From contig NZ_OY781373.1 in assembly GCF_963676665.1 (NCBI RefSeq), positions 310,001 through 374,000 of the forward strand: a stretch of 64,000 bases of DNA, in the 5' to 3' direction. Positions within the stretch are counted from its first letter, which is position 1. Each line of letters starts with the position of its first letter. The notes under the pieces are model-generated. The model saw only the letters and a program-made list of their open reading frames with translations. It was not told the DNA's origin and did not search any database. Source of the stretch: an uncultured Tolumonas sp. (GTDB lineage Bacteria > Pseudomonadota > Gammaproteobacteria > Enterobacterales > Aeromonadaceae). This document shows positions 38,278-47,899 of the stretch, in pieces. The position numbers and the translations under genes were made by a program.

Positions 38278-39285
38278 ATGCATTATCTGGTGACCGGTGC
38301 CGCCGGTTTTATTGGTTTCCATGTCGCAGAGCGTTTGTTGGCTGCAGGTCATCAGGTAACAGGGTTAGATAATCTGAATGATTATTATGATGTTAATCTG
38401 AAGCTCAGCCGGTTAGCGTTATTACAAATTAACCCTGCTTTCCGGTTTGTAAAAGGGGATTTGGCTGATCGCAATTTAATGGCTCAGTTGTTTGTGGATG
38501 GTCAATTTCAACGGGTGATCCACTTAGGCGCACAAGCCGGTGTTCGTTATTCGCTGGATAACCCGCATGCATATGCGGATGCCAATTTAATTGGGCATCT
38601 GAATATTCTGGAAGGTTGTCGCCAGCATAAGATTGAACATTTGTTGTATGCCTCCTCCAGTTCGGTGTATGGGCTAAATCGTAAAACACCATTTTCAACC
38701 ACTGATAGTGTGGATCATCCCGTCTCGCTTTATGCTGCGACCAAAAAAGCCAATGAGCTGATGAGTCACAGTTATGCGCATCTGTATGGTTTGCCTTGTA
38801 CCGGATTACGTTTTTTTACTGTATATGGCCCGTGGGGCCGTCCCGATATGGCGTTGTTTAAGTTTACGAAAGCGATCTTGGCCGGGCAGCCGATTGATGT
38901 GTATAACTTCGGTGAGATGAAGCGAGATTTTACCTATATTGATGATATTGCCGAGGCGATTATTCGTTTGGCTGATGTTATTCCGGAGCCGGACCCAGAA
39001 TGGACGGTAGAAACAGGTTCTCCGGCAGAAAGCTCAGCACCGTATCGGGTGTATAACATTGGTAATAGTCAGCCTGTCGAACTGAAGACGTTTATCCACG
39101 AGTTGGAGTTGGCGTTAGGCATTCCGGCACAAATGAATTTATTACCATTGCAGCCAGGTGATGTGCTGGAAACCAGTGCTGACACTTCAGCACTGGAAGC
39201 GGTAATCGGCTTTAAACCGCAGACACCACTCGCCAGTGGTCTGGCCCGTTTTGTCAGCTGGTACAGAAGCTTTTATTCTCAGTGA
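38278..39285 (+). CDS. NAD-dependent epimerase, UDP-glucuronate 4-epimerase type
   Basis: Short-chain dehydrogenase-type sugar nucleotide epimerase of 335 aa: NAD motif GAAGFIG (7-13), catalytic Tyr152/Lys156 (YAATKKANE) and SSSSVYG. The sequence NLNDYYDVNLKLSRL, the RFFTVYGPWGRPDMALF motif and the MKRDFTYIDDI segment are those of UDP-glucuronate 4-epimerases (WbpP/Cap1J-like). The product would be UDP-galacturonate. It is the last gene of the four-gene cassette and overlaps the convergent pqiC by seven bases with no terminator between. Confidence 0.88.
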   Translation: MHYLVTGAAGFIGFHVAERLLAAGHQVTGLDNLNDYYDVNLKLSRLALLQINPAFRFVKGDLADRNLMAQLFVDGQFQRVIHLGAQAGVRYSLDNPHAYADANLIGHLNILEGCRQHKIEHLLYASSSSVYGLNRKTPFSTTDSVDHPVSLYAATKKANELMSHSYAHLYGLPCTGLRFFTVYGPWGRPDMALFKFTKAILAGQPIDVYNFGEMKRDFTYIDDIAEAIIRLADVIPEPDPEWTVETGSPAESSAPYRVYNIGNSQPVELKTFIHELELALGIPAQMNLLPLQPGDVLETSADTSALEAVIGFKPQTPLASGLARFVSWYRSFYSQ

Positions 39286-39866
39286 TCTCTTTTTTGCAGC
39301 AAGGGTTTTAGCTGCATCGCCAACTGGCTGGTAGTTTGTTGCCAGCCAGTACGCAGTTCACGCACCAGCGCCGGGTAACCATCCGCTGGCAATGGGTATT
39401 GCTGCTGGAATTGGCCGCTGTATTGCTGTTTGCCTTTCATTAACGACCATTCACCACTGATCACCGCATGCCCATCAGCTTTGCCGTGAAAACCACGTAC
39501 CTTGATCTGTAACTGGGCAATGTTCTGCATTGATGTTTGGCCATTCTGCCATTGCCAGTCCGGCAGCTGTGTTCGTAAATTTTGCAACAAGGCGCGGGTC
39601 AGTTGTTTATCCAGTGCCTCCGCCCAGCGATGCTGCGTCGCGGTAGTGAGCTGGACATCATCTTGTTGATACACAATACCAATACTGTTCAGATAATCGG
39701 CGAGTTCAACATCACTGACCGCCACTACCGGTTGCTGGCTCGGGATCTGGCTACTATTTTGTACATCCGGCAGTGCAATGGCGTAATACTGCGGTGTCGA
39801 TGAGCTACTGCTACAAGCCGATAAACCGCAAAATAAGAGGCCAATAAATAAAGAGCGCAGCATCAT
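39279..39866 (-). CDS. pqiC: Outer-membrane lipoprotein PqiC
   Basis: A 195-aa lipoprotein of the PqiC/YmbA (DUF330) family that completes the PqiABC trans-envelope lipid transporter. The lipobox is LLFCGLSACSSSS, giving Cys18. The mature part has YYAIALPDVQ near the start, typical of the family. Its ATG overlaps the pqiB stop (ATGA). Confidence 0.9.
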   Translation of the reverse strand: MMLRSLFIGLLFCGLSACSSSSSTPQYYAIALPDVQNSSQIPSQQPVVAVSDVELADYLNSIGIVYQQDDVQLTTATQHRWAEALDKQLTRALLQNLRTQLPDWQWQNGQTSMQNIAQLQIKVRGFHGKADGHAVISGEWSLMKGKQQYSGQFQQQYPLPADGYPALVRELRTGWQQTTSQLAMQLKPLLQKRDH

Positions 39867-41512
39867 TCGGCTTTCCTTGGTTCAGGGTCAGTGGCGATAT
39901 CGGGTTGGAATAGCAACGCATTGGGTTTTTCATTCAGCGTTCGAGCCATTGGCTGCACTTCCCGTAATACCCGGTTCAGTGATTGAATGGAACGGTTCAT
40001 TTCACCGTATGCGGGTGAATTAGCAGATAGACCCTGCAACGTTTGCTGCATTTCCGTCAACGTCTTTTTCAATTCAGCCGGTAGCTGCTGGCTGCTTTGT
40101 TGATTGGCGATCTTATCCATGCTGGCACTGACTTTTCTGACATTGGCCATTGCGGCTTCGGTTTCGGTCAGCATAGTTTGCGCACGGGCTAATACCTGCT
40201 CAATATTCAATTGATTCAGTTTATTAAGCAGTTGCACAACTTGTTGCTCAATCCGCGCTAAACCACCCGGTGCCGTTGGCAGCGTATGGTAGGTGGCCAG
40301 CGTGCCCAGCCCCGTTACTTTTGGCAGGTCAGGGTAGAAGTTCAGATCGACATACAACGCACCGGTCAGCAGATTACCGGAACGTAATGATGCCCGTAAA
40401 CCTTGTTTCACTGCAGTAGTAAATTCACTTTCCCAATCCGGAAGCTGGTCTTTATCCATATCCGGGCGAATACGACCCGGTTCAATGCGGATCAAGACAG
40501 GGATCTGGCGCGAGCGCGCCGTCAGCAGGTCATTACCGGGGACGGAAAATGGCACGGTGAGTACGCTACCCACCTGAATACCGCGATATTCCACCGGTGC
40601 GCCGGCATTCAATCCTCGAACCGATTCATCGAACAACAGAATGTAATCGACTTTATCCTGATAACGGCGAATGGTACTGCTGTCTTCATCAGCGTACAGA
40701 TTAAACTGGCGATGGTTTTTGACTGGCTGACCCAGATCCCAACCCGGAGGGACACCAAAACTGACACCACCCGAGAGGATAGTTTCCAGTGTGCCGGTCT
40801 TGAATTTAATGCCATCAGTTGCGGCTTGTAGCTGAATACCGCTGTTGAGCCAGAACCGGGAGTTGCTGGTGACCATGGTGTCGTAAGGAGCCTGAATAAA
40901 CAGCAGGTAATTCATCTGCCGGATATCCGGTTTGAATTCGGCTTGTTCGACCCGTCCAACAGTGAAACCGCGGTACAACACCGGATCGCCAATCGCTAGG
41001 GCATTATCCAACTCACTGCTCAATTCAATTCGCAGACCCGGTGCATCCATCGGAGTGACTGGCGGTGTATCTAAAACTGTAAATTCCTGTTGTGACTCTT
41101 TGCTTTTGCCTGGCTGCAATTCGAGATAAGAGCCGGATAACAGCGTGTTTAAGCCGGAGATCCCGCTTTTACCAACCCGTGGTTTGACCACCCAGAAACG
41201 GGTGTCTTGACGTAATAAGGGTTCCGCTTCGACATTCATGCGAGCGGTGACGGTAACATGTTTTAGATCGTGGCTGAGGGTGACGGTTTGTACTTTTCCC
41301 ACTTCTACACTACGCGCTTTGATCGGTGTTTTTCCTGGCTCAATGCCTTCGGCATTGTCCAATTCCAACGTGATCAATGGTCCTTGATTGTGCAGCGTCG
41401 TGACCACCATCCACAAACCAATACTGGCGGCGACGATCGGGATCAGCCAGATCGGTGACAGACGTTGTAGTTTTTTGATTCTGGCGTGGTTATTCAACAC
41501 GGTCTTGTTCAC
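39863..41512 (-). CDS. pqiB: MCE-domain protein PqiB
   Basis: Periplasmic MCE protein that forms the needle-like channel of the Pqi lipid transport system; 549 aa. I chose GTG 41512, since AAGGA lies seven bases upstream; ATG 41539 is in frame but has no ribosome site. An N-terminal membrane helix (about 20-40) precedes three MCE domains (starting near 45, 160 and 280, each with a G-IxxGxPVxxRGxxVGxV-type repeat), then a C-terminal coiled coil (about 410-540). It overlaps pqiA by 23 bases. Confidence 0.93.
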   Translation of the reverse strand: MNKTVLNNHARIKKLQRLSPIWLIPIVAASIGLWMVVTTLHNQGPLITLELDNAEGIEPGKTPIKARSVEVGKVQTVTLSHDLKHVTVTARMNVEAEPLLRQDTRFWVVKPRVGKSGISGLNTLLSGSYLELQPGKSKESQQEFTVLDTPPVTPMDAPGLRIELSSELDNALAIGDPVLYRGFTVGRVEQAEFKPDIRQMNYLLFIQAPYDTMVTSNSRFWLNSGIQLQAATDGIKFKTGTLETILSGGVSFGVPPGWDLGQPVKNHRQFNLYADEDSSTIRRYQDKVDYILLFDESVRGLNAGAPVEYRGIQVGSVLTVPFSVPGNDLLTARSRQIPVLIRIEPGRIRPDMDKDQLPDWESEFTTAVKQGLRASLRSGNLLTGALYVDLNFYPDLPKVTGLGTLATYHTLPTAPGGLARIEQQVVQLLNKLNQLNIEQVLARAQTMLTETEAAMANVRKVSASMDKIANQQSSQQLPAELKKTLTEMQQTLQGLSANSPAYGEMNRSIQSLNRVLREVQPMARTLNEKPNALLFQPDIATDPEPRKAE

Positions 41513-42800
41513 CCTCTGTTCCTTGTTGATCAGTGACATTCGAGGTGGGTTCGTTATCCCACAGTAGACGTGGGTCGAAACTCATGGCGGAAAGCATGGT
41601 CAATACTACCACACCGGCAAATGCCAAGGCGGCTGAACCGGGATAAACCGACATCAGTTTCCCCATGCGGATCAGTGCGACTAAGATAGCGACGACAAAC
41701 ACATCGACCATTGACCAGCGGCCGATAAACTCGGTCAACCGATACAGGCGGGTACGCCCCCGACGATGATGCGGGCGGTGTGTATGAATGCTCCAGCATA
41801 ACCAGGCAATCGCCAACATTTTCACCATCGGCACTAATACGCTGGCAATAAATATCACCAAAGCTACCGGATAAGAGCCCATATTCCACAATAACACCAC
41901 GCCACCGAGAATGGTGGAATAGGTTTGTTGGCCAAGGCTTTCGGTGACCATGATGGGCAGGATATTAGCCGGGATATAGAGGATCATAGCGGTAAATAAC
42001 AATGCCAGTGTCCATTGCAAACTGTGCGGTTTGCGCGCATGCAATACGCTGTGACAGCGTGGGCAGCGGTGTGTTTTCAGTGAAACCAGTCCGTGGCAGG
42101 CATGACACAGGGTCAGATTTTGATCAATTGCTCTGCCGGTAGGCTGTGGTGCCTGGCGCAGGTGGATCGGGCCGCTTTGCTGCCACCATAACCAATCGCG
42201 GTCGATGACACTGAAGGCTTTTAACATCGATAATGAAAACAGCACATACGCCCAGAAGCTGTAACCCAATTCGATGTCTGCCAGTGAGGCAATCTTAATC
42301 AGGCTAACCAGCACGCCAATCAGAAATACTTCCACCATACACCAAGGGATGAGGCGGAATAACCACAGCGTATAGCGTTTACGTAAGCGTTTACCGCGCC
42401 ATTGGCCAAGGCGCGAATAAATCAAACAAATCAATAACAGGCAAATCGCTGGCAGGATCTGCATAAACAAATAAACCGTCAGTGCCAGTGCCGGATGTTG
42501 TTCTTCCAATAATGTGGTCGCTGTTTGATACAGCGTCATATCCTGATGCATGCCTTTAACGGCCATACCGAGAAAAGGAAACAGATTACTGCACAACAAC
42601 ATGATCAAAGCTGCAATGCTGTAGACCAGTGGTTGTAAACGGGCTTCGGCAGGCAGTGAACTTAACTTATGTTCGCAGCGGGGGCAGACCGCTTGTTCTC
42701 CCGGTTGTAATGGCGGCACCAACATCAGCCAGTCACATTCATGGCAGGCAGTATATTGCACTGGCGAGGGAACATAGGTGCTGCGACGGCGGCGCTTCAT
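41490..42800 (-). CDS. pqiA: Inner-membrane protein PqiA
   Basis: Integral membrane partner of PqiB/PqiC, 436 aa, with two homologous halves each starting with a cysteine-pair zinc-ribbon-like motif (ACHECDWLMLVPPL...CPRCEHKL; CHACHGLVSLKTHRCPRCHS) followed by four membrane segments each. The layout is the usual PqiA/YebS one. It lies upstream in the minus-strand operon pqiA-pqiB-pqiC, which is convergent with the glycosyltransferase cassette. Confidence 0.93.
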   Translation of the reverse strand: MKRRRRSTYVPSPVQYTACHECDWLMLVPPLQPGEQAVCPRCEHKLSSLPAEARLQPLVYSIAALIMLLCSNLFPFLGMAVKGMHQDMTLYQTATTLLEEQHPALALTVYLFMQILPAICLLLICLIYSRLGQWRGKRLRKRYTLWLFRLIPWCMVEVFLIGVLVSLIKIASLADIELGYSFWAYVLFSLSMLKAFSVIDRDWLWWQQSGPIHLRQAPQPTGRAIDQNLTLCHACHGLVSLKTHRCPRCHSVLHARKPHSLQWTLALLFTAMILYIPANILPIMVTESLGQQTYSTILGGVVLLWNMGSYPVALVIFIASVLVPMVKMLAIAWLCWSIHTHRPHHRRGRTRLYRLTEFIGRWSMVDVFVVAILVALIRMGKLMSVYPGSAALAFAGVVVLTMLSAMSFDPRLLWDNEPTSNVTDQQGTEGEQDRVE

Positions 42801-42996
42801 CGGCTCTGGGTTCAGTTATGTAAGAAAACTGGGTTAGTTTAGCTGTTGCAGGGCATGGCGGGAATCGTTATTCGAAACTATTCGCAATAAAAGCGGTCAA
42901 TGTTGGGCTTACATTGTCCGGTTCAAGATCATTGTTTTTTTGCGGAAGAAACTATACTCATAGTCCAGATAATCATGATCGATAGGAGCACAAACG

Positions 42997-43455
42997 GTGG
43001 ATGTAAAAATAATTCAACGAGCGGCACAACGCGTGGCTTATCTCCGGGTTATTGGTCCTTATGAACAATCATTACCACCCGGTTTTCAGCGCATGATGAC
43101 CTGGAGTGACTCTCGTGGACTGAGTGGCGGTGACTGGATGGCTTTGTATTGGGATAACCCGCATTTTACCCCGCCAGAACAATTGAAAGCTGATGTTGCA
43201 TTAAGTATTCCGAATGATACCGAAGTTGATGAGGATGTTCAGGTGCAGATCATTCCGGCTGGGGATTATGCGCTGTACGCTTGCCGCGTAGAAAATAATG
43301 ATTTCACCACGCCTTGGTTGGCACTATTTAATCAATGGCTGCCACAAAGTGCTTTTCAATTGGGGGATGGTCCCTGTTTTGAACAATATCTGAATAATGG
43401 TAATCAGGATGGATATTGGGATCTGTTGTTATTTATTCCGCTCCAGAAAAAATAA
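42997..43455 (+). CDS. GyrI/SbmC-like small-molecule-binding domain protein
   Basis: A 152-aa single-domain protein of the GyrI-like (AraC effector-binding) superfamily: KIIQRAAQRVAYLRVIGPYEQSLPPGFQRMMTW at the start, IPAGDYALYACRVENNDF in the middle and FEQYLNN...YWDLLLFIPL at the end. E. coli SbmC (GyrI) is a DNA-gyrase inhibitor of the same shape, but the family also holds simple ligand-binding proteins, so a gyrase role is only possible. The start is GTG 42997 with AGGAG at 42984-42988. Confidence 0.85.
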   Translation: MDVKIIQRAAQRVAYLRVIGPYEQSLPPGFQRMMTWSDSRGLSGGDWMALYWDNPHFTPPEQLKADVALSIPNDTEVDEDVQVQIIPAGDYALYACRVENNDFTTPWLALFNQWLPQSAFQLGDGPCFEQYLNNGNQDGYWDLLLFIPLQKK

Positions 43456-43469
43456 TACAGTAAAAAGCA

Positions 43470-43493
43470 AAAGCCCGACTTAAGTCGGGCTTT
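43470..43493. terminator. Bidirectional terminator, gyrI-like/ilvC
   Basis: A perfect 24-base palindrome, AAAGCCCGACTT with its mirror image, between the convergent ends of the GyrI-like gene and ilvC. TTTGTTT follows on the + side and A-rich sequence precedes it, so it can serve both strands. Confidence 0.9.
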
Positions 43494-43517
43494 GTTTACG
43501 TAACGGTACGGAGTTGA

Positions 43518-45002
43518 TTAACCACCAACCGCGATACGTTTCATGTCTTTCATGTAACCGCGCAGTGTTTTACCAACCTGCTCGATTGGGTGATTACGAA
43601 TGGTTTCGTTCACCTGAACCAGCACAACGTTGTCTACGCCGTTATCTTTTACTGACAGGCCTTTACCGATCACGTCAGTACCCACTTTCGGCATGATGTG
43701 TTCTTTCAGTAATGGTACTGCCGCGTTAGCAAACAGGTAGTTACCATATTCAGCGGTATCAGAGATAACCACGTTCATTTCGTACAGACGTTTACGCGCG
43801 ATGGTGTTCGCGATCAGTGGCAGTTCGTGCAGTGATTCGTAGTAAGCGGATTCAGCAATGATGCCAGATTCAGTCATGGTTTCGAATGCCAGCTCAACGC
43901 CTGCTTTCACCATAGCAACCATCAGGATACCGTTGTCGAAGTACTCTTGTTCAGCGATCACGCCATCGAATACTGGTGCATTTTCAAAAGCAGATGCGCC
44001 AGTCTCTTCACGCCATCTGAACAGATCAGCGTCGTTGTTCGCCCAGTCAGCCATCATGCCGCTGGAGAATGCGCCGCTGATGATATCGTCTTGGTGTTTG
44101 CGGAACAGCGCACGCATCAGCACTTTCATCTCTTCAGCCAGTTCAAACGCACGCAGTTTTGCTGGGTTTGACAGACGATCCATCATGGCAGTGATGCCGC
44201 CTTGTTTCAGCGCTTCGGTAACGGTTTCCCAACCGAATTGCAGCAGTTTACCTGCGTAGCCAGCATCGATGCCGTCAGCAACCATTTTTTCGTAGCACAG
44301 GATAGAACCCGCTTGCAGCATGCCACACAGAATGGTCTGTTCGCCCATCAGGTCAGATTTAACTTCTGCCACGAAAGAAGATTGCAGAACACCTGCACGG
44401 TGACCGCCAGTTGCTGCTGCCCATGCTTTAGCAATCGCCAGACCGTCGCCTTTCGGATCGTTTTCTGGGTGCACAGCGATCAATGTTGGTACGCCGAAAC
44501 CACGTTTGTATTCTTCACGTACTTCAGTACCTGGGCATTTTGGTGCAACCATTACTACAGTGATGTCTTTACGGATCTGAGTGCCTTCTTCCACGATGTT
44601 GAAACCGTGAGAGTAACCCAGCGCAGCGCCATCTTTCATCAACGGCATAACTGCTTTAACGACGGCAGTGTGCTGTTTGTCCGGAGTCAGGTTTACCACC
44701 AAATCCGCAGTCGGGATCAGGTCTTCGTAAGTGCCAACAACGAAGCCGTTTTCAGACGCTTGTTTGAATGATTTACGTTTTTCAGCAATCGCTTCTGCGC
44801 GCAGAGCGTAGGAAACGTCCAAACCTGAATCACGCATGTTCAGACCTTGGTTCAGGCCTTGTGCGCCACAGCCAACGATCACGACTTTTTTGCCTTTCAG
44901 GAAATCGCATTCGCTGGCGAATTCGTCACGGTTCATGAAACGGCATTTGCCTAATTGTTCTAACTGCTGACGCAGGTTCAGGGTATTGAAGTAGTTAGCC
45001 AT
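43518..45002 (-). CDS. ilvC: Ketol-acid reductoisomerase, class II (IlvC)
   Basis: Second enzyme of isoleucine/valine synthesis, converting acetohydroxy acids to dihydroxy acids with NADPH and Mg2+. At 494 aa it is a class II KARI (two C-terminal knotted domains). It starts [28 protein letters not shown] at 45002, with GGAG nine bases upstream; the open frame continues 24 codons further without support. The nucleotide loop is [21 protein letters not shown]. It is divergent from its regulator ilvY. Confidence 0.98.
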   Translation of the reverse strand: MANYFNTLNLRQQLEQLGKCRFMNRDEFASECDFLKGKKVVIVGCGAQGLNQGLNMRDSGLDVSYALRAEAIAEKRKSFKQASENGFVVGTYEDLIPTADLVVNLTPDKQHTAVVKAVMPLMKDGAALGYSHGFNIVEEGTQIRKDITVVMVAPKCPGTEVREEYKRGFGVPTLIAVHPENDPKGDGLAIAKAWAAATGGHRAGVLQSSFVAEVKSDLMGEQTILCGMLQAGSILCYEKMVADGIDAGYAGKLLQFGWETVTEALKQGGITAMMDRLSNPAKLRAFELAEEMKVLMRALFRKHQDDIISGAFSSGMMADWANNDADLFRWREETGASAFENAPVFDGVIAEQEYFDNGILMVAMVKAGVELAFETMTESGIIAESAYYESLHELPLIANTIARKRLYEMNVVISDTAEYGNYLFANAAVPLLKEHIMPKVGTDVIGKGLSVKDNGVDNVVLVQVNETIRNHPIEQVGKTLRGYMKDMKRIAVGG

Positions 45003-45085
45003 CTGGAATAGCTCCATGCTGAAATTGAGATTGCTGTATAGGGTCTGATAACGGTCAGAGTCCGAAAACTGCATTACTATAAACG

Positions 45086-45100
45086 AGCAATGACATTGCT
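45086..45100. promoter_or_regulatory. Candidate IlvY operator in the ilvC-ilvY intergenic region
   Basis: AGCAATGACATTGCT is a perfect 7-1-7 inverted repeat in the 152-base gap between divergent ilvC and ilvY. It contains GCAAT/ATTGC half sites of the T-N11-A form used by LysR regulators. A second imperfect TTGC...GCAA pair lies near 45128-45143. The placement suits co-activation of ilvC by IlvY; binding is inferred. Confidence 0.6.
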
Positions 45101-45154
45101 GGAAATGATATATTTAGAACTAAATATTGCGTTTTTTGCAACATGGAGTAAGTC

Positions 45155-46033
45155 ATGGATTTCCGTACCTTATCGTTATTTACCCATTTGGCGCATACGC
45201 TGCATTTTGCCAATACTGCCAATCAAATGGCGGTCAGTCCGTCGACATTAAGCCGGACTATGCAGCGATTGGAACAGGAAACCGGCTGTGCGTTGTTTGA
45301 ACGGGATAACCGCAGCGTTGTGTTAACCAACGAAGGCAAACGCCTGTTAGGTTTTGCCGAACGTTGGTTACAGGAGTGGCAAGACCTGCGCGATGATCTG
45401 CGCCATCCGCGTGAAGCATTGCAAGGGCGGATCCGCGTCTTTTGTTCCGTCACTGCCAGCTATTTTCTGCTACCGGAAGTGCTGGGGCGTTTTCGGCATC
45501 GCTATCCGCAACTGGAGTTAAAACTGGAAACCGGCGATGCGGCACTGGCCGTCGATAAGGTGTTGCAGGAAGAAACCGATATTGCCATTGCGGCACGACC
45601 GGATGCCTTACCCGCGCGCCTGCAATATTGCCTGTTGCAGCGGGTACCGCTGGTGTTTATCGCCCCCCGTAATAGCACGAATGTTAGCCAGTGGCTGAAA
45701 GACGGTGAACCGGACTGGTCGCAGGTGCCCTTGATCGTGTCGCAGCAGGGGCTGGCGCGAAAACGCTGTGACCAGTGGTTCCGGAATAAAGGTATCAGCC
45801 CGAATATCTATGCCGAAGTAGCGGGTAATGAAGCCATCGTCAGTATGGTGACGCTGGATTGTGGCATTGGTTTGGTACCGGAAGCGGTGATTGAACACAG
45901 TACATTTGCTTCTCAGGTGCGCGTGATCCAGCCTGTACCGGCACTCAAGCCGTTTGAAGTTGGCTTTTGTGTTCTCAAACGAAGACTCGACGAGCCATTG
46001 CTGCACGCCTTCTGGCAGATGGTTCAGCAATGA
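45155..46033 (+). CDS. ilvY: HTH-type transcriptional activator IlvY (LysR family)
   Basis: LysR-type regulator of 292 aa. The N-terminal winged HTH begins MDFRTLSLFTHLAHTLHFANTANQMAVSPSTLSRTMQRLEQETGCALFERDNRSVVLT, as in IlvY proteins, and the effector domain fills about 90-292. Divergent placement with ilvC and the palindrome between them indicate the classical substrate-activated control of ilvC by acetohydroxy acids. Confidence 0.95.
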   Translation: MDFRTLSLFTHLAHTLHFANTANQMAVSPSTLSRTMQRLEQETGCALFERDNRSVVLTNEGKRLLGFAERWLQEWQDLRDDLRHPREALQGRIRVFCSVTASYFLLPEVLGRFRHRYPQLELKLETGDAALAVDKVLQEETDIAIAARPDALPARLQYCLLQRVPLVFIAPRNSTNVSQWLKDGEPDWSQVPLIVSQQGLARKRCDQWFRNKGISPNIYAEVAGNEAIVSMVTLDCGIGLVPEAVIEHSTFASQVRVIQPVPALKPFEVGFCVLKRRLDEPLLHAFWQMVQQ

Positions 46034-46040
46034 TCGCCGG

Positions 46041-46070
46041 TTGCAGCAAATCCATACAAAAAGGTGTAAA
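46041..46070 (+). promoter_or_regulatory. Possible pgi promoter
   Basis: TTGCAG (46041-46046) and TGTAAA (46065-46070) with an 18-base spacer lie in the 142-base gap before pgi. The match to sigma-70 boxes is partial, so this is a weak assignment. Confidence 0.35.
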
Positions 46071-46151
46071 CTGCGCGCTGAATCATCGGCACTGTGCATA
46101 CGTTAGTGGGGGCTCTATGAGACGTGTGCGCAGACAATAAAAGTTTATTAA

Positions 46152-47825
<1,674 letters not shown>

Positions 47826-47847
47826 TTTTATTTTCGTGACCCATACT

Positions 47848-47880
47848 AAAAAGCCCCCTATAAAAATAGGGGGCTTTTTT
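47848..47880. terminator. Bidirectional terminator, pgi/GGDEF gene
   Basis: AAAAAGCCCCCTAT (47848-47861), loop AAAA, ATAGGGGGCTTTTT (47866-47879): a perfect 14-bp stem with T-runs in both directions, between convergent genes. Confidence 0.95.
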
Positions 47881-47899
47881 ATTCATCAACATCAGCGTA

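Noticed and set aside
44202-44771. 189-aa open frame opposite ilvC
   Set aside because: Antisense shadow caused by strong codon bias of the highly expressed ilvC.
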